This document shows positions 1 through 12,265 of a stretch of DNA of 64,000 bases, one piece after another. The notes under the pieces were generated by a model that did no database searches, had not been told where the DNA came from, and saw only the letters and a list, made by a program, of their open reading frames with translations. Made by a program: the position numbers and the translations under genes. Source of the stretch: Brasenia schreberi (Eukaryota; Streptophyta; Magnoliopsida; Nymphaeales; Cabombaceae); assembly GCA_036023115.1 (NCBI GenBank), contig JAYKKT010000074.1, positions 12,024,001 through 12,088,000 on the forward strand. Direction: 5' to 3'. The first letter of the stretch is position 1. Every line of letters starts with the position of its first letter.

Positions 1-1152
1 TGACAGTACTCAACTATGAAGACTAAACAAGGATCGATCCTAGACTCTGAGTGCATCTGTCATTGAACCGCTCATTCTCCAAAAAGAGTGAGATTTTGGG
101 TTGGATCAGGTGATCTGGAAGATCATGGCTTAGTATCAAAGGTCAATAACATGAGGATGGTGACCTCTTAAGGTCACAATCACTAAACATGGTCCTCCGA
201 AGGAAGCCACTTTCTCTAAAATAAGCAAGCAGATGAACAGCTTTGTTTGCAGTGGCTTGCTCACTTTCTTGCAATTAATTTTTTTGAAAGGAAAGGACCC
301 GTCTCACGTGAAACGAATGCACAACAAAGACTGCAAACTTTCAAGAAAAGCTCATTCACCAGCAGTTTCTTCTTTTTACTAGAAAATTTTAACCCGTTAG
401 AAGCCATGCTTTCCCTGAGACAAATGAGATCACATCGCTCTTCACGACGCGGGTGACAATCAAAATGGACCAAGGGATGACGACGAAAACATATAATCGA
501 TTGACATTTCTTTACGTTCTTGTTTGAAATGAAGTAACCAACACCAATGACAGACTCATTGAGGCATGCGCTTTGTGAAAAATCTTAAAAATTATTCTAT
601 CTATTACCATATAAGTTGCTTTATACACGATAAATACAAGTGCATCTCATCCATTAAATTTTGTTAAGCCCGCCACTGTCAAACACTGTCAGTAGCTGAA
701 CAAGCATGCACGCAAGGGAACGTTCTTTTCAAAGTATATTGCTTCATGCAGTTTTATGGAGAAATGGTAAAAGAAAAATGGATGCTCAAAAGAAAATTGG
801 CAAGGCCATCACTTGGGCCCAGATTAATTTCCTTCTTTCTTTCATTTTGCACATCATTTTCTGCCGAGGACAAATTTTCATGAGAATTTCAATTTGTTGC
901 CACATAATCTCTATAAAATGGTATACTATCATGACAATTAACAAGAAAGAATAATAAAGTTCAAATATTCCGAAAGTGATCATAAATGCCAAATCAACGC
1001 TTTTGTTTTTATTGAGAAAGCTGGATTATAGTACCTTCTCAGTTGAACACCCTGATCCCGGACTTAAACTGTTGAGAAGCAAAAGGACTGGAAAAAGATA
1101 AGATCTCTCTCTTATATAGAATAAGATCTCTATATAGAGAGAGAGAGGAGAG
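1..1152. other. No recognised gene; putative intron 1 of FAO
   Basis: AT-rich sequence with only short chance reading frames. If FAO exon 1 at 1292-1528 belongs to a live gene, this stretch is intron, because the exon ends at a good donor and nothing resembling FAO exon 2 was found on the minus strand here. A short (GA)n-rich patch lies at about 1104-1152. Confidence 0.4.
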
Positions 1153-1203
1153 ACAACAACAACAACTAAAACCTTTTCTCATACTAGATGGCTGGTTATA
1201 TGG
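1153..1203 (-). mobile_element. RTE LINE 3' end fragment
   Basis: Starts with (ACA)n, the complement of the TTG tail, followed by the conserved RTE 3' end (complement of the block that reads gtctagtatgggaaaagg in the full copy at 6892-10156). It is about 50 bp and diverged. It lies just downstream of the FAO exon, within its putative intron 1. Confidence 0.7.
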
Positions 1204-1291
1204 CAGGATAGCCAGGGTGTTTCTCCACTACTGCGTGCAGCTAGCTAAGCAATCGAGCATAGGAGAGGAGAGGCGGAACATCATTCCTTAC

Positions 1292-1528
1292 ATGTTCGGG
1301 TGCACTCGCCATGGACGCCGAGGTGGCGTAGAACGTCCGGGGCGAGTCCTCTCCTGCGCCGGAAGCACCCAAGTCGAGGGAAGGGATGAGGGTATCGCAA
1401 ATTGCTGTGAGAGCCTCCATTTGCCATGCGGAGAAATCATTGGCATACGGCGGCCTGCCTCCTCTGAGAAGCCAGTCGCTGCCGGAGTCGTCACAGTTGG
1501 AGCGGAAACTCGTCGACCGCCAACTCAT
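1292..1528 (-). CDS. Long-chain fatty alcohol oxidase, first exon (partial)
   Basis: Plant FAO enzymes are FAD-dependent, GMC-type oxidases that convert long-chain fatty alcohols to aldehydes. The exon starts at the ATG of MSWRSTSF and encodes 79 residues. The segment LLRGGRPPYANDF, then SAWQMEALTAICDTLIPS, then FYATSASMASAPEH fits the N-terminal region of plant FAO proteins as I remember it. Reading stops at GAA CAT followed by the donor GTAAGG at 1291-1286. No FAD-binding or catalytic motif is in the window, because the rest of the gene would lie left of base 1. The same frame is open upstream to 1798, but that part is not FAO-like, so the ATG at 1528 is preferred. A pseudogene with a lone exon cannot be excluded. 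Confidence 0.68.
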
Positions 1529-3049
1529 CCCGTCGGCTGCCTCATTCACCTTAATTGTCACTTCATTTGGCTTCTCTGGCTCCAAATTAACTCCAACTTC
1601 TGCATGCCATGTTAGACATATGAAGGAAAGGATGGAAGGAACAAAGGAAGAAGGAGAAGAGAATTGTGAAGCGTAAGAAGGAAGGAATAGTGAAAGGAAG
1701 ATCACACGGTAAGAGTGAGGGAACGACCGAAGCCAGAAAGCAAAGAGGTGGTTTGGTTCTATAAGAAGGGCCAGATTGGCGTGGTGGGGCGGCAGCATTC
1801 AATTCACTACCCAACTCGACCTAACGTTTCAACTCTTCGGATGGCTCGCCCTTCTTTCTTTTGCCACCCTTTCTGTCTGAGAAATTTACCAGTACACGCC
1901 CAATTAACTGGGTAGTCTCAATTCATCAAAACCTTATTGGAGGTTTAGCCGGCCATCTTTTTTTCTTTTTCGTTGATGCAACGGGGGGGAACCAAGCCAG
2001 GTTCAAGCCCCGAGGTGTCGAACGGATGATATTCAACTTGTGAGTCGACCTCCTAGACAGATGAGCTGATGCTCTTTGTGGGGGCTATCCTTTCTGCATT
2101 CATAACTCGAAGTGTTGTTCTTACCTATATTGGACGTCGACCTGTCTGTTAAAACTCTTGAATGGAAAAAGTTGGTGCCTTAACAATGGCCGCTTGGTGA
2201 TGCGTGGAGAAAATCGTAACTCCAAACCGGAAGGGTTCAGGATAGCGATGTATCTGAATGTGAATGATCCACTGCGTTAATCCAAATGTGTTCAATTAAA
2301 CCTCGGACTTTTAGTTTGTGTTCAGCATTCTCTGCTCATCTCTTTATTTGCCTGAGTGGCCTTGCACAAACCAGTTTAATCAGTCTATTTTGGAGCTTAC
2401 ATGAAAAACTAATGTAGCAGGGCATGAGGGGGAGTAAGGAAACACCAATACCTTCATGTTTATATCCGTTGCTACTTCTCTTCTCTTTCTTCCCTTTTTT
2501 TTTGTTTTAGTTTTATGTTAGAAGGAGAATTAGAATGTTGATGGGAGGAGATCTCCCCCTCTCCACAAGAAGCTCTTCAAACGCACGGATTTGAGGAGTG
2601 AAAACTGGGATGGGACGGAGACACACAGAGAATTCGACGGGAATAAGAGTGTTCCCATTGACTCTAAAAAGTTTGGTCTATCTAAAAATAAAACAATTAT
2701 AGTCATTCTCCATATTTCATGTCTAATAGTATGTTCTAATTTAGATACATTAAAATAAATTAGATTTCATTTTATATGTAAAGGTAAGCTTCAACATATA
2801 TTTAAGCATCCTTCTTTTCTCCAAAGGATTCTCACGTGAATCCATGAAGACATGAAGATGAGAATGGAAACATTTTTTATCCCGGATGGGAATGAAAAGA
2901 GGATTCTGAAACGAGGATGGAAACAGGGACTTTAATCCCTACCCTGCTCCCACCACATGAACATACGTACTGACGAAATCATGAGATTCATATATATGTG
3001 AGAAAGGATTTTGTTATTATTAGTATTTTTTTAAAAGATATTACGAAAC
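1529..3049. other. Intergenic; upstream region of FAO
   Basis: No convincing coding sequence. The first few hundred bases would hold the FAO promoter and 5' leader on the minus strand. A tRNA-like SINE head at 1976-2075 is listed separately. The stretch 2580-2960 is rich in short GGGA/TCCC words but was not assigned to a family. Confidence 0.4.
1976..2075 (-). mobile_element. tRNA-derived SINE-like head
   Basis: Read on the minus strand, an A-box-like block (CAGCTCATCTGTCTAGGAGG) is followed about 40 bp later by a B-box-like block (CCGTTCGACACC) and a second GGCTTGAACC motif. Spacing and order are those of a Pol III internal promoter in a tRNA-derived SINE. It does not fold as a complete tRNA, and no target duplication was identified. 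Confidence 0.4.
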
Positions 3050-3323
3050 CAGGGGTGATTCTCCTACATGTAGACCTTGCCAGTTCCGGGTAACTAAACC
3101 GGGACAGTTATCAACTCCCGATTCGGTTCCAGGACAGATCTTGGGTTTCGGTTCTATTTCAATATTTCATGATATTTTAAAGGACGGGATTTAAAAACTA
3201 GAAGCAGAATAGACTTGGAACTGTTGGTTTTGTTTCCAGTTCGGTTTCAATTCAGGTTTGGGCCAGTCTTGGGGGAATTTATCCTTTCAACCCACCGAGT
3301 CGAGTCCAAACTGGCCACCCCTA
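3050..3323. mobile_element. Putative hAT-type MITE
   Basis: The ends are imperfect inverted copies (CAGGGGTG at the left, CCACCCCTA at the right), the terminus type of common plant non-autonomous hAT elements. The interior is full of GGTTC/GGTTT words and has no open frame. An 8-bp target duplication could not be matched. Confidence 0.35.
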
Positions 3324-4735
<1,412 letters not shown>

Positions 4736-5482
4736 CCGGGGCCAAAAGTCCAGCAAAGGTGCATTCATTATAACGGGCCGGACCACATCGTACAACTAGC
4801 GTTGAGTCAACCATAAGCGTCACTTCAAAAGGCTTGCTCGAACCCATCTCAATGCCCGTGGGTCCACTTTTGCCTCAACTCTAAATATGATTAAGATTTG
4901 TGGTTGTTTATCATAAATGATTTAAGATCTTATCAATTGAGTAATAAATATTGAGTCTTTCATCGCATTTATTATACTTATTGCTTATTACTTTGTGATG
5001 TGTATCCATGATTTTGACAACCCCTCCAAGGGACCAAAACTACAATCAAGCCTTCTTTTTATCATTGGGGTACCTAGATATAGCGATTAATTACTTATTT
5101 TAACCATTTAATATGGATGGCTCAGATCGATTTAAATCCAACTTGCATCATAAGACAATTGCTTGGATTTAATTAAGACATGATTCAAATGGAGTTCTCT
5201 CGTTTTCACATTTGAATCCAAGTTTCAATCTCGATCTGAAAGAAATCCAAATCAGGCTGCACATGGTCTAATAAAGTGGGATTTGGTATTGCTTGGATGT
5301 GACCCGAGTTTGACTCGTGTACATCCCTTGATATTTAGTTAATGGCTTAAAGAATTGGGTATAATATACCTAATATGATTTGACTTAATGAGTTTTTTCC
5401 TAACTTTTAGTGCATAGTTTACTTGAATAGGCAGCTCTATCTTTGATTCATGTCACAATATTTATGTTAACCTTGCACCCAA

Positions 5483-5562
5483 AACGTTAGCTCACTGGTA
5501 GTGCTCTCCAACGCCCACTCACAGGTAGTAAGTTTGATTTTGAGGGGTACATGCATATCTAT
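5483..5562 (+). mobile_element. tRNA-derived SINE-like head
   Basis: An A-box-like block (TTAGCTCACTGGTAGTGCTC) is followed by a weak B-box-like block (AAGTTTGATTTT). The following (TA)n(GA)n tract at 5582-5673 may have grown from the SINE tail. Boundaries and target duplication were not found. Confidence 0.4.
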
Positions 5563-5577
5563 GTTAGCTTTGGCTCC

Positions 5578-5680
<103 letters not shown>

Positions 5681-6220
5681 TTTTATATGCATAATATCTT
5701 TTGGTATATAAGATTGCATAAATATTTTGACCGTTTGATCTTTGAGATCAAAGACACATATTTGAATTAAAAGTAACATTGTATTTTGTACTTTGTATTT
5801 AATGCAACATCATCATATGCATTATATAACGTCGTAAATGGGCATACCCAATTATGTCCAAACATCTTTAAAGATCTAACTATTTCATCATTGACATCAA
5901 CAATTGAGTTTCAAATTAAAAATAAAAAAGTATTATTATACTTTTCGCAAGGTGTATTTAATGCATTTGGTACTATTTTACTTAAGGATCTTGATGATTG
6001 AACGGTTGAAATCTTTAAGTAGATCTTGAGCTTGGATGCACGATGGTCTTTATATATAAGGCGAGCAGATAGACGTTACTTATCATTATCACCGTCTATG
6101 CAACCAATCATATGGTGGTGACCAAGGCATCCATCTCACATCGCGGCATTAATCCTCATGTTGATATTAACAGGCAGCTCGATCTACATTGTCTATGTGA
6201 TCGCACATACAATACATCGT

Positions 6221-6682
6221 CTAGTAAACTCTGGCACAAGAGGATGTCTGGCACCTCCTAGTTTTCCTATGTATATATAACATTTATTTTCTACACATAT
6301 TAAAAAGTAAAGGATAAGCGTCATTTACTTTTAACGTTCATTCTCTACACACTTTACTTTTAAGGGAATAAGTGCCATTTAAAAAGTTATGAGTGTTTTA
6401 GTTTTTTAGAAATATATAAAAAAACATATTTATTACACTCAAGTCTTTAAAAAGTAAAGAATAATCATGCATATATAATCTAGTAAACTCTAGCATAGGA
6501 GGATGTCTAACACCTCCTAGTTTTCCTATATATATATATATAACATGCATTTTCTACACATAAAAAAGTGAAGGATAATTGTCATTTACTTTTACCGTGC
6601 ATTCTCTACACACTCTACTTTTAAGAAAAAAAGTGTCATTTAAAAAGTTATATAAAAAACATATTTATTACACTCAAATCTT
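6221..6682. repeat. Direct duplication of a ~260-bp unit
   Basis: The block at 6221-6447 (starting ctagtaaactctggcac and ending near cactcaagtctt) is repeated at 6480-6682 with point changes and small indels. The copies are diverged, so the duplication is not recent. No open frame spans either unit. Confidence 0.8.
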
Positions 6683-6873
6683 CATATCCAATCTCTGTGT
6701 CTCTATTTATCTATCTATATATATATATATATAACGTTTGCTTATGCGAAGACTGGGCCAAGTATACTTGTGGGCCATCATCATCGTCAAGGCTTTTATG
6801 AGCCAACTAACCTTTTGTTTTGCCAATATTAGAAAGAACCCTTCATGTATAAACGTCAATATTTTTCTGGTTT

Positions 6874-6891
6874 TAGAAAAACGATGTGTAA
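6874..6891. repeat. Left target-site duplication of RTE-1
   Basis: An 18-bp sequence beginning tagaaaaacg is repeated exactly at 10157-10174 on the other side of the LINE, fixing both element ends. Confidence 0.9.
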
Positions 6892-7092
6892 AACTCTGCC
6901 CATGTAAGGATTACCCTTGCATTGCCGGTCCAAGCCCAGATAAAGGAGGAGGGTTGTGTTAGGCTTCCGACAGCCAGCGTAAAACTTTGTCGGATTTTTA
7001 TAACATGGATTACAAAAATTATGAGCATTGCTTTGGGGCGTTCCCGCCTAGCGACGTGCAGAGCCCGAATGCAGTAAGAAGTAAGCAAGGCC

Positions 7093-7199
7093 ACTACATT
7101 TCGCCCGAATGTAGTGAATCAATTGCAGAGAGGGTTCTCACATCATGGACGGGTGTGAGTAAAGAAGTTAGTCCCGCTACATTGTCGCCCGAATGTAGT
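7093..7199 (+). repeat. Paired stem-loops in the RTE 5' region
   Basis: Two copies of a small hairpin, ACTACATT / AATGTAGT arms around a cgcccg loop, lie at 7093-7115 and 7176-7199, each followed by a related cagagagggt block. The same pair is present in the other long copy near 37923-38045. Confidence 0.7.
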
Positions 7200-7242
7200 G
7201 ACAAATTTTCAGAGAGGGTCTCCGTATTTTGATTATAGATGG

Positions 7243-10128
7243 ATGCGGGGGGTAAGAAAGCTAGTCCTAGATAATAAGATTCGTATTGGTTCTTGGAATA
7301 TCGAAACATTATCCTGTAAGCTAATGGAGGTGGTAGATACTATGATTCAGAGAAAGATTCATATTCTATGTTTACAAGAGACAAAATGGGTTGGAGAAAA
7401 AGCAAAGGAGATAGAGGATACAGATTTTAAATTATGGTACTCAGGTAAAGAAAAGGTTCGAAACGGAGTTGGTATTATCATAAATAAAGATTTAAAGGAT
7501 AGTGTAGTAGGCATACAATGATATGGTGACCGAATCATGACGTTGAAATTAGTGTTAGGAGCAGAGGTTTTGAATATAGTTTGTGCTTACGCACCCCAAG
7601 TAGGCCTAGAAGATAGTATAAAGACAACTTTTTGGGAAGAGTTACATAAGGTGATTCAAAGGATTTCACAAAGGGAGATGATTTGTTTAGGAGGAGACTT
7701 AAATGGACATGTCAGTAAAAAGGCATTAAGATATCAAGGTATTCATGAAAACTTTGGTTTTGGGGATATAAATGAGGAAGGTAGGGAGATTTTAAATTTT
7801 GCTATAGCATTTGATCTCTTTATAGTCAATACAATCTTCAAAAAAAGAGATGAACATTTAATTACTTATAAGAGTGACTTATCACAAACACAAATTGATT
7901 ACTTTATTTGTAGAAAAAAAGATAGTGTGTTGTAAAGATTGCAAGGTAATTCCAGGAGAAAACTCATCCACCCAACATCGACTTTTAGTTATGGATTTAC
8001 AAATAAAAAAGTGGACAAAGAAGAAAAGAGTGCATCGAGCTATTCGGACTAAATGGTGGAACCTCAAAAGCGAGAAAGAAAATATATTTAAACAGAAAGT
8101 CCTTCAAGGAGATGTTTTGAATTATGTTGGCACACCCTATGATATGTGGAACAATATGGCTATAAGTATTATGAAAGTTGCGAAAGATGTGTTAGGGGTA
8201 TCTAAGGGAGGTGTACCGGCACAAAAAGAAGCTTGGTGGTGGAGTGAAGTAGTACAAAATAAAATCAAGGCAAAGAGGGCATGTTACAAATTAGATTATG
8301 CTAAGAAAACTAGTGAAACTTTAGAGGCTTATAAGAAGGCAAAGAAGGAAGCGAAAAAGGCTGTGAGTGAAGCAAAAGCTAAGATTTGGGAGGATTTATA
8401 TGAAAAACTCAACTCAAAAGAGGGTGAAAGAGATATTTTTAGGATAGCTAGGGCTAGAGATAAGAAAACTAAAGATCTTAATTATGTTAGATGCATAAAA
8501 GACGAGGATGAAAAAATTCTAGTGGCAAATGATGATATAAGAAATAGATGGAAAAACTATTTTTATAATCTTTTTAATGAAAATAAAGATGTTAGTATTA
8601 GTTTAGGAGATTTAGCCAACTCAGAAAAGTATATAAACCACAATTTCTACCGACGTATTCAAAAGAATGAAGTCAAAGAGGCTCTTAAACATATGAAGAG
8701 TGGTAAATCGGTAGGGCCAGATAATATTCCTATAGAGGTTTGGAAAATACTAGGAGAAATAGGAATCACTTGGCTCACAAGACTATTTAATGCAATATGG
8801 AAAAACCAAAAGATGCCCGAGGAATGGAGAGCAAGTACACTTATACCCATATATAAGAACAAGGGAGATATTCAAAATTGTGTGAATTATCGAGGTATCA
8901 AGTTAATGAGTCATACTATGAAATTATGGAAAAGAATTATCGAACGTAGGTTAAGACAAGTATCAAGTACAACAAAGAACCAATTTGGATTCATGCCAGG
9001 CAGATCTACTATTGAAGTGATTCACCTTTTGAGACGTCTTATGAAACATTTTAGAGCAAAAAAGAAAGACCTTCACATGATATTTATTGATTACAAAAAA
9101 CTTATGATAGGGTACCGAGGGAGGTTCTTTGGAGAACTTTGGAAAAAAGAGGTATCCCATTGACATATATTAACCTTATAAGAGACATGTATGATGGTGC
9201 AAAAACATGTGTGAGGACTCATGAAGGAACGACAAACTTCTTTGAAGTTAATATTGGGTTACATCAAGGATCAACTTTAAGTCCATACTTATTTATAATG
9301 GTGATGGACGAGTTAACAAAACATATTCAAGATGAAGTACCTTGGTGTATGTTATTTGCAGATGACATTGTATTAGTGGAGGAGTCTAAGGAAAAAGTTA
9401 ATAGAAAATTGGAACTATGGAGAGAAACAGTAGAAAGCAAAGGCCTCCGACTTAGTAGAACAAAGACAGAATATATGGAATGTAAGTTTGATCATTTGGT
9501 TACTTCAGAGGACATAGAAATTAAAATTGGCACACATTATATCCCCCAAAAGGAAAGTTTTAAATACTTAGGGTCAATTTTTCAGAGTGATGGAAGAATT
9601 GATGGAGATGTTACACATAAAATTAATGCTGGTTGGTTAAAATAGAGAGGAGCATAAGGTATTCTTTGTGATAAGAAGATACCATTAAAGTTAAAAGGTA
9701 AATATTATAGAGCAACAATTAGGCCTGCCATGTTTTATGGTTCTGAGTGTTGGGCAGTTAATCATCAACATGTACAAAAGATGTCTGAGACAGAAATAAA
9801 GATGTTGAGATGGATGAGTGGTCATACAAGAAAAGATCGTATATATAATGAGGTTATTAGGAACAAATTAGGAGTGAGATCAATAGAGAATAAAATGAGA
9901 GAACATCGTTTAAGATGGTTTGGACATATAGAAAGAAGATCAAAAGAAGAACCTGTAAGAAGGTTAGAAAAACTAAATTTGGAAAGTATTAAAAGAAGTA
10001 GAGGACGACCACAAAAGTGTTGGAAAGAAACAATAAAGAACGATCTAGCTTATTGGAGTTAACTGCTAACATGGCACAAGATAGGGATCTGTGGAAACAA
10101 AGAATCCATGTAGCCGACCCCGTCTAGT
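7243..10128 (+). pseudogene. RTE-1 polyprotein (endonuclease-reverse transcriptase), broken
   Basis: The endonuclease begins [12 protein letters not shown] and shows GSWNIETL and CLQETKWVGE, then GGDLNGHV. The reverse transcriptase shows GFMPGRST, a D-containing IFIDY block and the catalytic [12 protein letters not shown]. The C-terminus ends in [12 protein letters not shown] and [11 protein letters not shown]. The frame is broken by a TGA at about 7519 (CGA in the sister copy), frameshifts near 7920 and 9100, and stops at about 9643 and 9655 (TGG to TAG, TCA to TAA relative to sisters). It cannot make a full protein. Confidence 0.9.
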
Positions 10129-10156
10129 ATGGGAAAAGGCTTAGTTGTTGTTGTTG

Positions 10157-10174
10157 TAGAAAAACGATGTGTAA
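10157..10174. repeat. Right target-site duplication of RTE-1
   Basis: Exact 18-bp repeat of 6874-6891, directly after the TTG tail. Confidence 0.9.
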
Positions 10175-11848
10175 GATGCATCTAGTGGTCGATCTATCTT
10201 AAGGCGGCATTGACCTAAACAAACTTTGCTAAGAAAAAATTATAAGAAAAGATGAGTACATAGCCAACGGTTCAAGAACGTGGGGCCCTTATTGAGTCTT
10301 AGCCTCAAGGAGAGAAGCTCATGGTGACTGTGGAACTATAATACACAGCACATGGTAAAATTCTAGGCTGCTCACCTCACCCTAATAAGTTTCACTGTTG
10401 CTACGCAAATGGATATTATTTGCACTTTGGTTTGTCTTTTATCACCCTTTTCTGCCACTGAATACATCGCCATGGACTCCATCTGCATGTCTGTTACAGT
10501 TAGGGAGAAAGTTCGAGAGCACTAATGTCATTTTCCAATTTTTATCATGAACAGCCAAAGAGCAAGAAAATGCTCCAGAGCTGATCAACAAGCCGAATGA
10601 ACCAAGCAACCTTCGTTCCCTGATTGGGCCGTTTTGTATACGAACTAGCCGAGCTATCCAGCAGCCGAACACCCTATGTTTGAACATGGTGAAAAACTCT
10701 TCATTGTAACGAAAATGGCCCTTCCGTTCACCTTAAATACCATAATACAATAATGTCTCGGACATGTTTTAGGTACAAGTTTAAAGAACGTCGCCCAACA
10801 AGCATTCATGAGCCGAACGGGGCTGATCATACCATGTGCATGTTCAGCTCATATGGTTCAATGAACTGAACATGAACAAACTAAGAATGAGCCAAACTAA
10901 TCCGAACTACGACAAGCTCGGTTCATTTACCAGCCCTCAGATCCTCAATTGTTGCAGAAAGGGAGGAAGAAATTGATCAAATTAAAATAAAAGCAGCGAC
11001 CCTGTCAAAGGTTCTTTCGAATAGAAAGGCACAACCACTTTGCTCAAGGTGGTTGGAGATTTATGCAGGGTAGGGTTCCACTTCCGGAAACAAGCAGTTT
11101 CTGTTGAGTTGTGTCAGTAATTTACCTTGTAAAGAAGCCAGACCCTTAATTAAAGAGATCACAGGTTCTTGGTGACTTTTAGAAGAATCAATTATCTGAA
11201 AGTGACGAGTTGATGCTTAGAACCCGGAAGGACATGCCGAAAGAGAAAACGTTGGCATAACTTTTGGGTTTCGAGTATAGAAGGCAAACTCAAACCCCAT
11301 TAAAAAGTGAACTATGGGCTCTCCTAATGACAGCAAAACCAGTTCCAACTGGACTACCCTCATGGCAGCCCCCACAGTTTGGGCGAAGAAGTGGTTGCCA
11401 GGAGTTTCCGATTCTGTGGTGAAAAGTGGAGTCTTGAAAGATGAAAGGTTTTTCTTGGCAAGGTGCAAGTTAATTGACAAGAATGCTAGAAGGGAGATAG
11501 ACAAGGACCATTAACAACTGTAACAGAGCCTTCTGCTCACATCTTGTTCCCTCTCAAGATCCTAAAACAAACTGCAAAATGCAAGTATGAATTGTCTCTG
11601 TCTGTGTTTGTGCTTGTGCTTACATGCTTATTATGCTAAAAAGATACGATATAATAACAGGAAGCTAATATCTTCGTTGAACAGAAACAGATATCGACAT
11701 GCCCTGTAAGCATTTCATTTCGGATTCCAGACTTAGCAATCCACACAAAATGTACAAATTTCCTTAGGGAGCACATATCAACATATAAAACCGTTGAGGG
11801 AGAGCAATCCATGGAGTAAACTTTACAGATAGGAAAAAAAAAACGGAA
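10175..11848. other. Intergenic and SHH 3' flank
   Basis: No coding sequence recognised. The part next to 11849 should hold the SHH 3' UTR on the minus strand. The region 10550-10940 is rich in GAGCCGAAC/GTTCGGCTC-like words of the kind seen in non-autonomous hAT repeats, but ends could not be set. Confidence 0.4.
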
Positions 11849-12265
11849 CTAATTTTTATCTTGTTCCTCAACTTGTAATTTGCCACCACTAGCAGTATTT
11901 TCTTCAAGATTGGTTCGCCAATCCTTCTTGAGGGAAACTGCTTCGGTATCACTCTTAGCAAAGAATGCTTCTTTCTCAGCTCCAACTACTGCTGAGCCAT
12001 CCAGATGAGGAGTGGCTTCCATCGGTTTATATTCAGCTTCACCAACAGCCGAGCCTTCTAAAACGGCTTCCATTGGTTTATGCTCCCTTCTCGACTTCAT
12101 GATCTTTGAGTTGAATTCGCCTGTTGAGCTCTGGACAGGAGATTCTTTACTGTGATGAGTGGTAGGTTTCTGGTCCATAGATGAGAAATTCTTGGAATTA
12201 TGCAGAAGCTGCAATCTGTAATCTGTTTCAGGACGTCGGCAAATTTTTCGAAGGGGCACTATTTC
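11849..12265 (-). CDS. SHH2-like exon 9 (last)
   Basis: Begins [19 protein letters not shown], completing the SAWADEE domain, then a 120-residue polar tail with a repeated KPMEA...GSAV motif and stop at 11849. Acceptor CCGTACAG at 12266. It joins exon 8 in phase 0 across the 20-kb intron; the family-typical order DHDQSE then [11 protein letters not shown] shows that the exons belong together. Confidence 0.88.
   Translation of the reverse strand, partial: EIVPLRKICRRPETDYRLQLLHNSKNFSSMDQKPTTHHSKESPVQSSTGEFNSKIMKSRREHKPMEAVLEGSAVGEAEYKPMEATPHLDGSAVVGAEKEAFFAKSDTEAVSLKKDWRTNLEENTASGGKLQVEEQDKN

Larger units (their letters stand above)
6892..10156 (+). mobile_element. RTE-clade LINE, near full length (RTE-1)
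   Basis: A 3.27-kb non-LTR retrotransposon flanked by an 18-bp duplication, with a 5' leader, one coding region (apurinic-type endonuclease then reverse transcriptase), a short 3' end and a (TTG)n tail. Length, lack of RNase H, tail type and the C-terminal block [14 protein letters not shown] plus [11 protein letters not shown] are those of plant RTE elements rather than L1. It lies between the FAO exon and the 3' end of the SHH gene and is the reference copy for the ten other RTE pieces in this window. Confidence 0.93.

Noticed and set aside
1217..1676. Plus-strand frames over the FAO exon
   Set aside because: Shadows of the minus-strand exon, without family resemblance.
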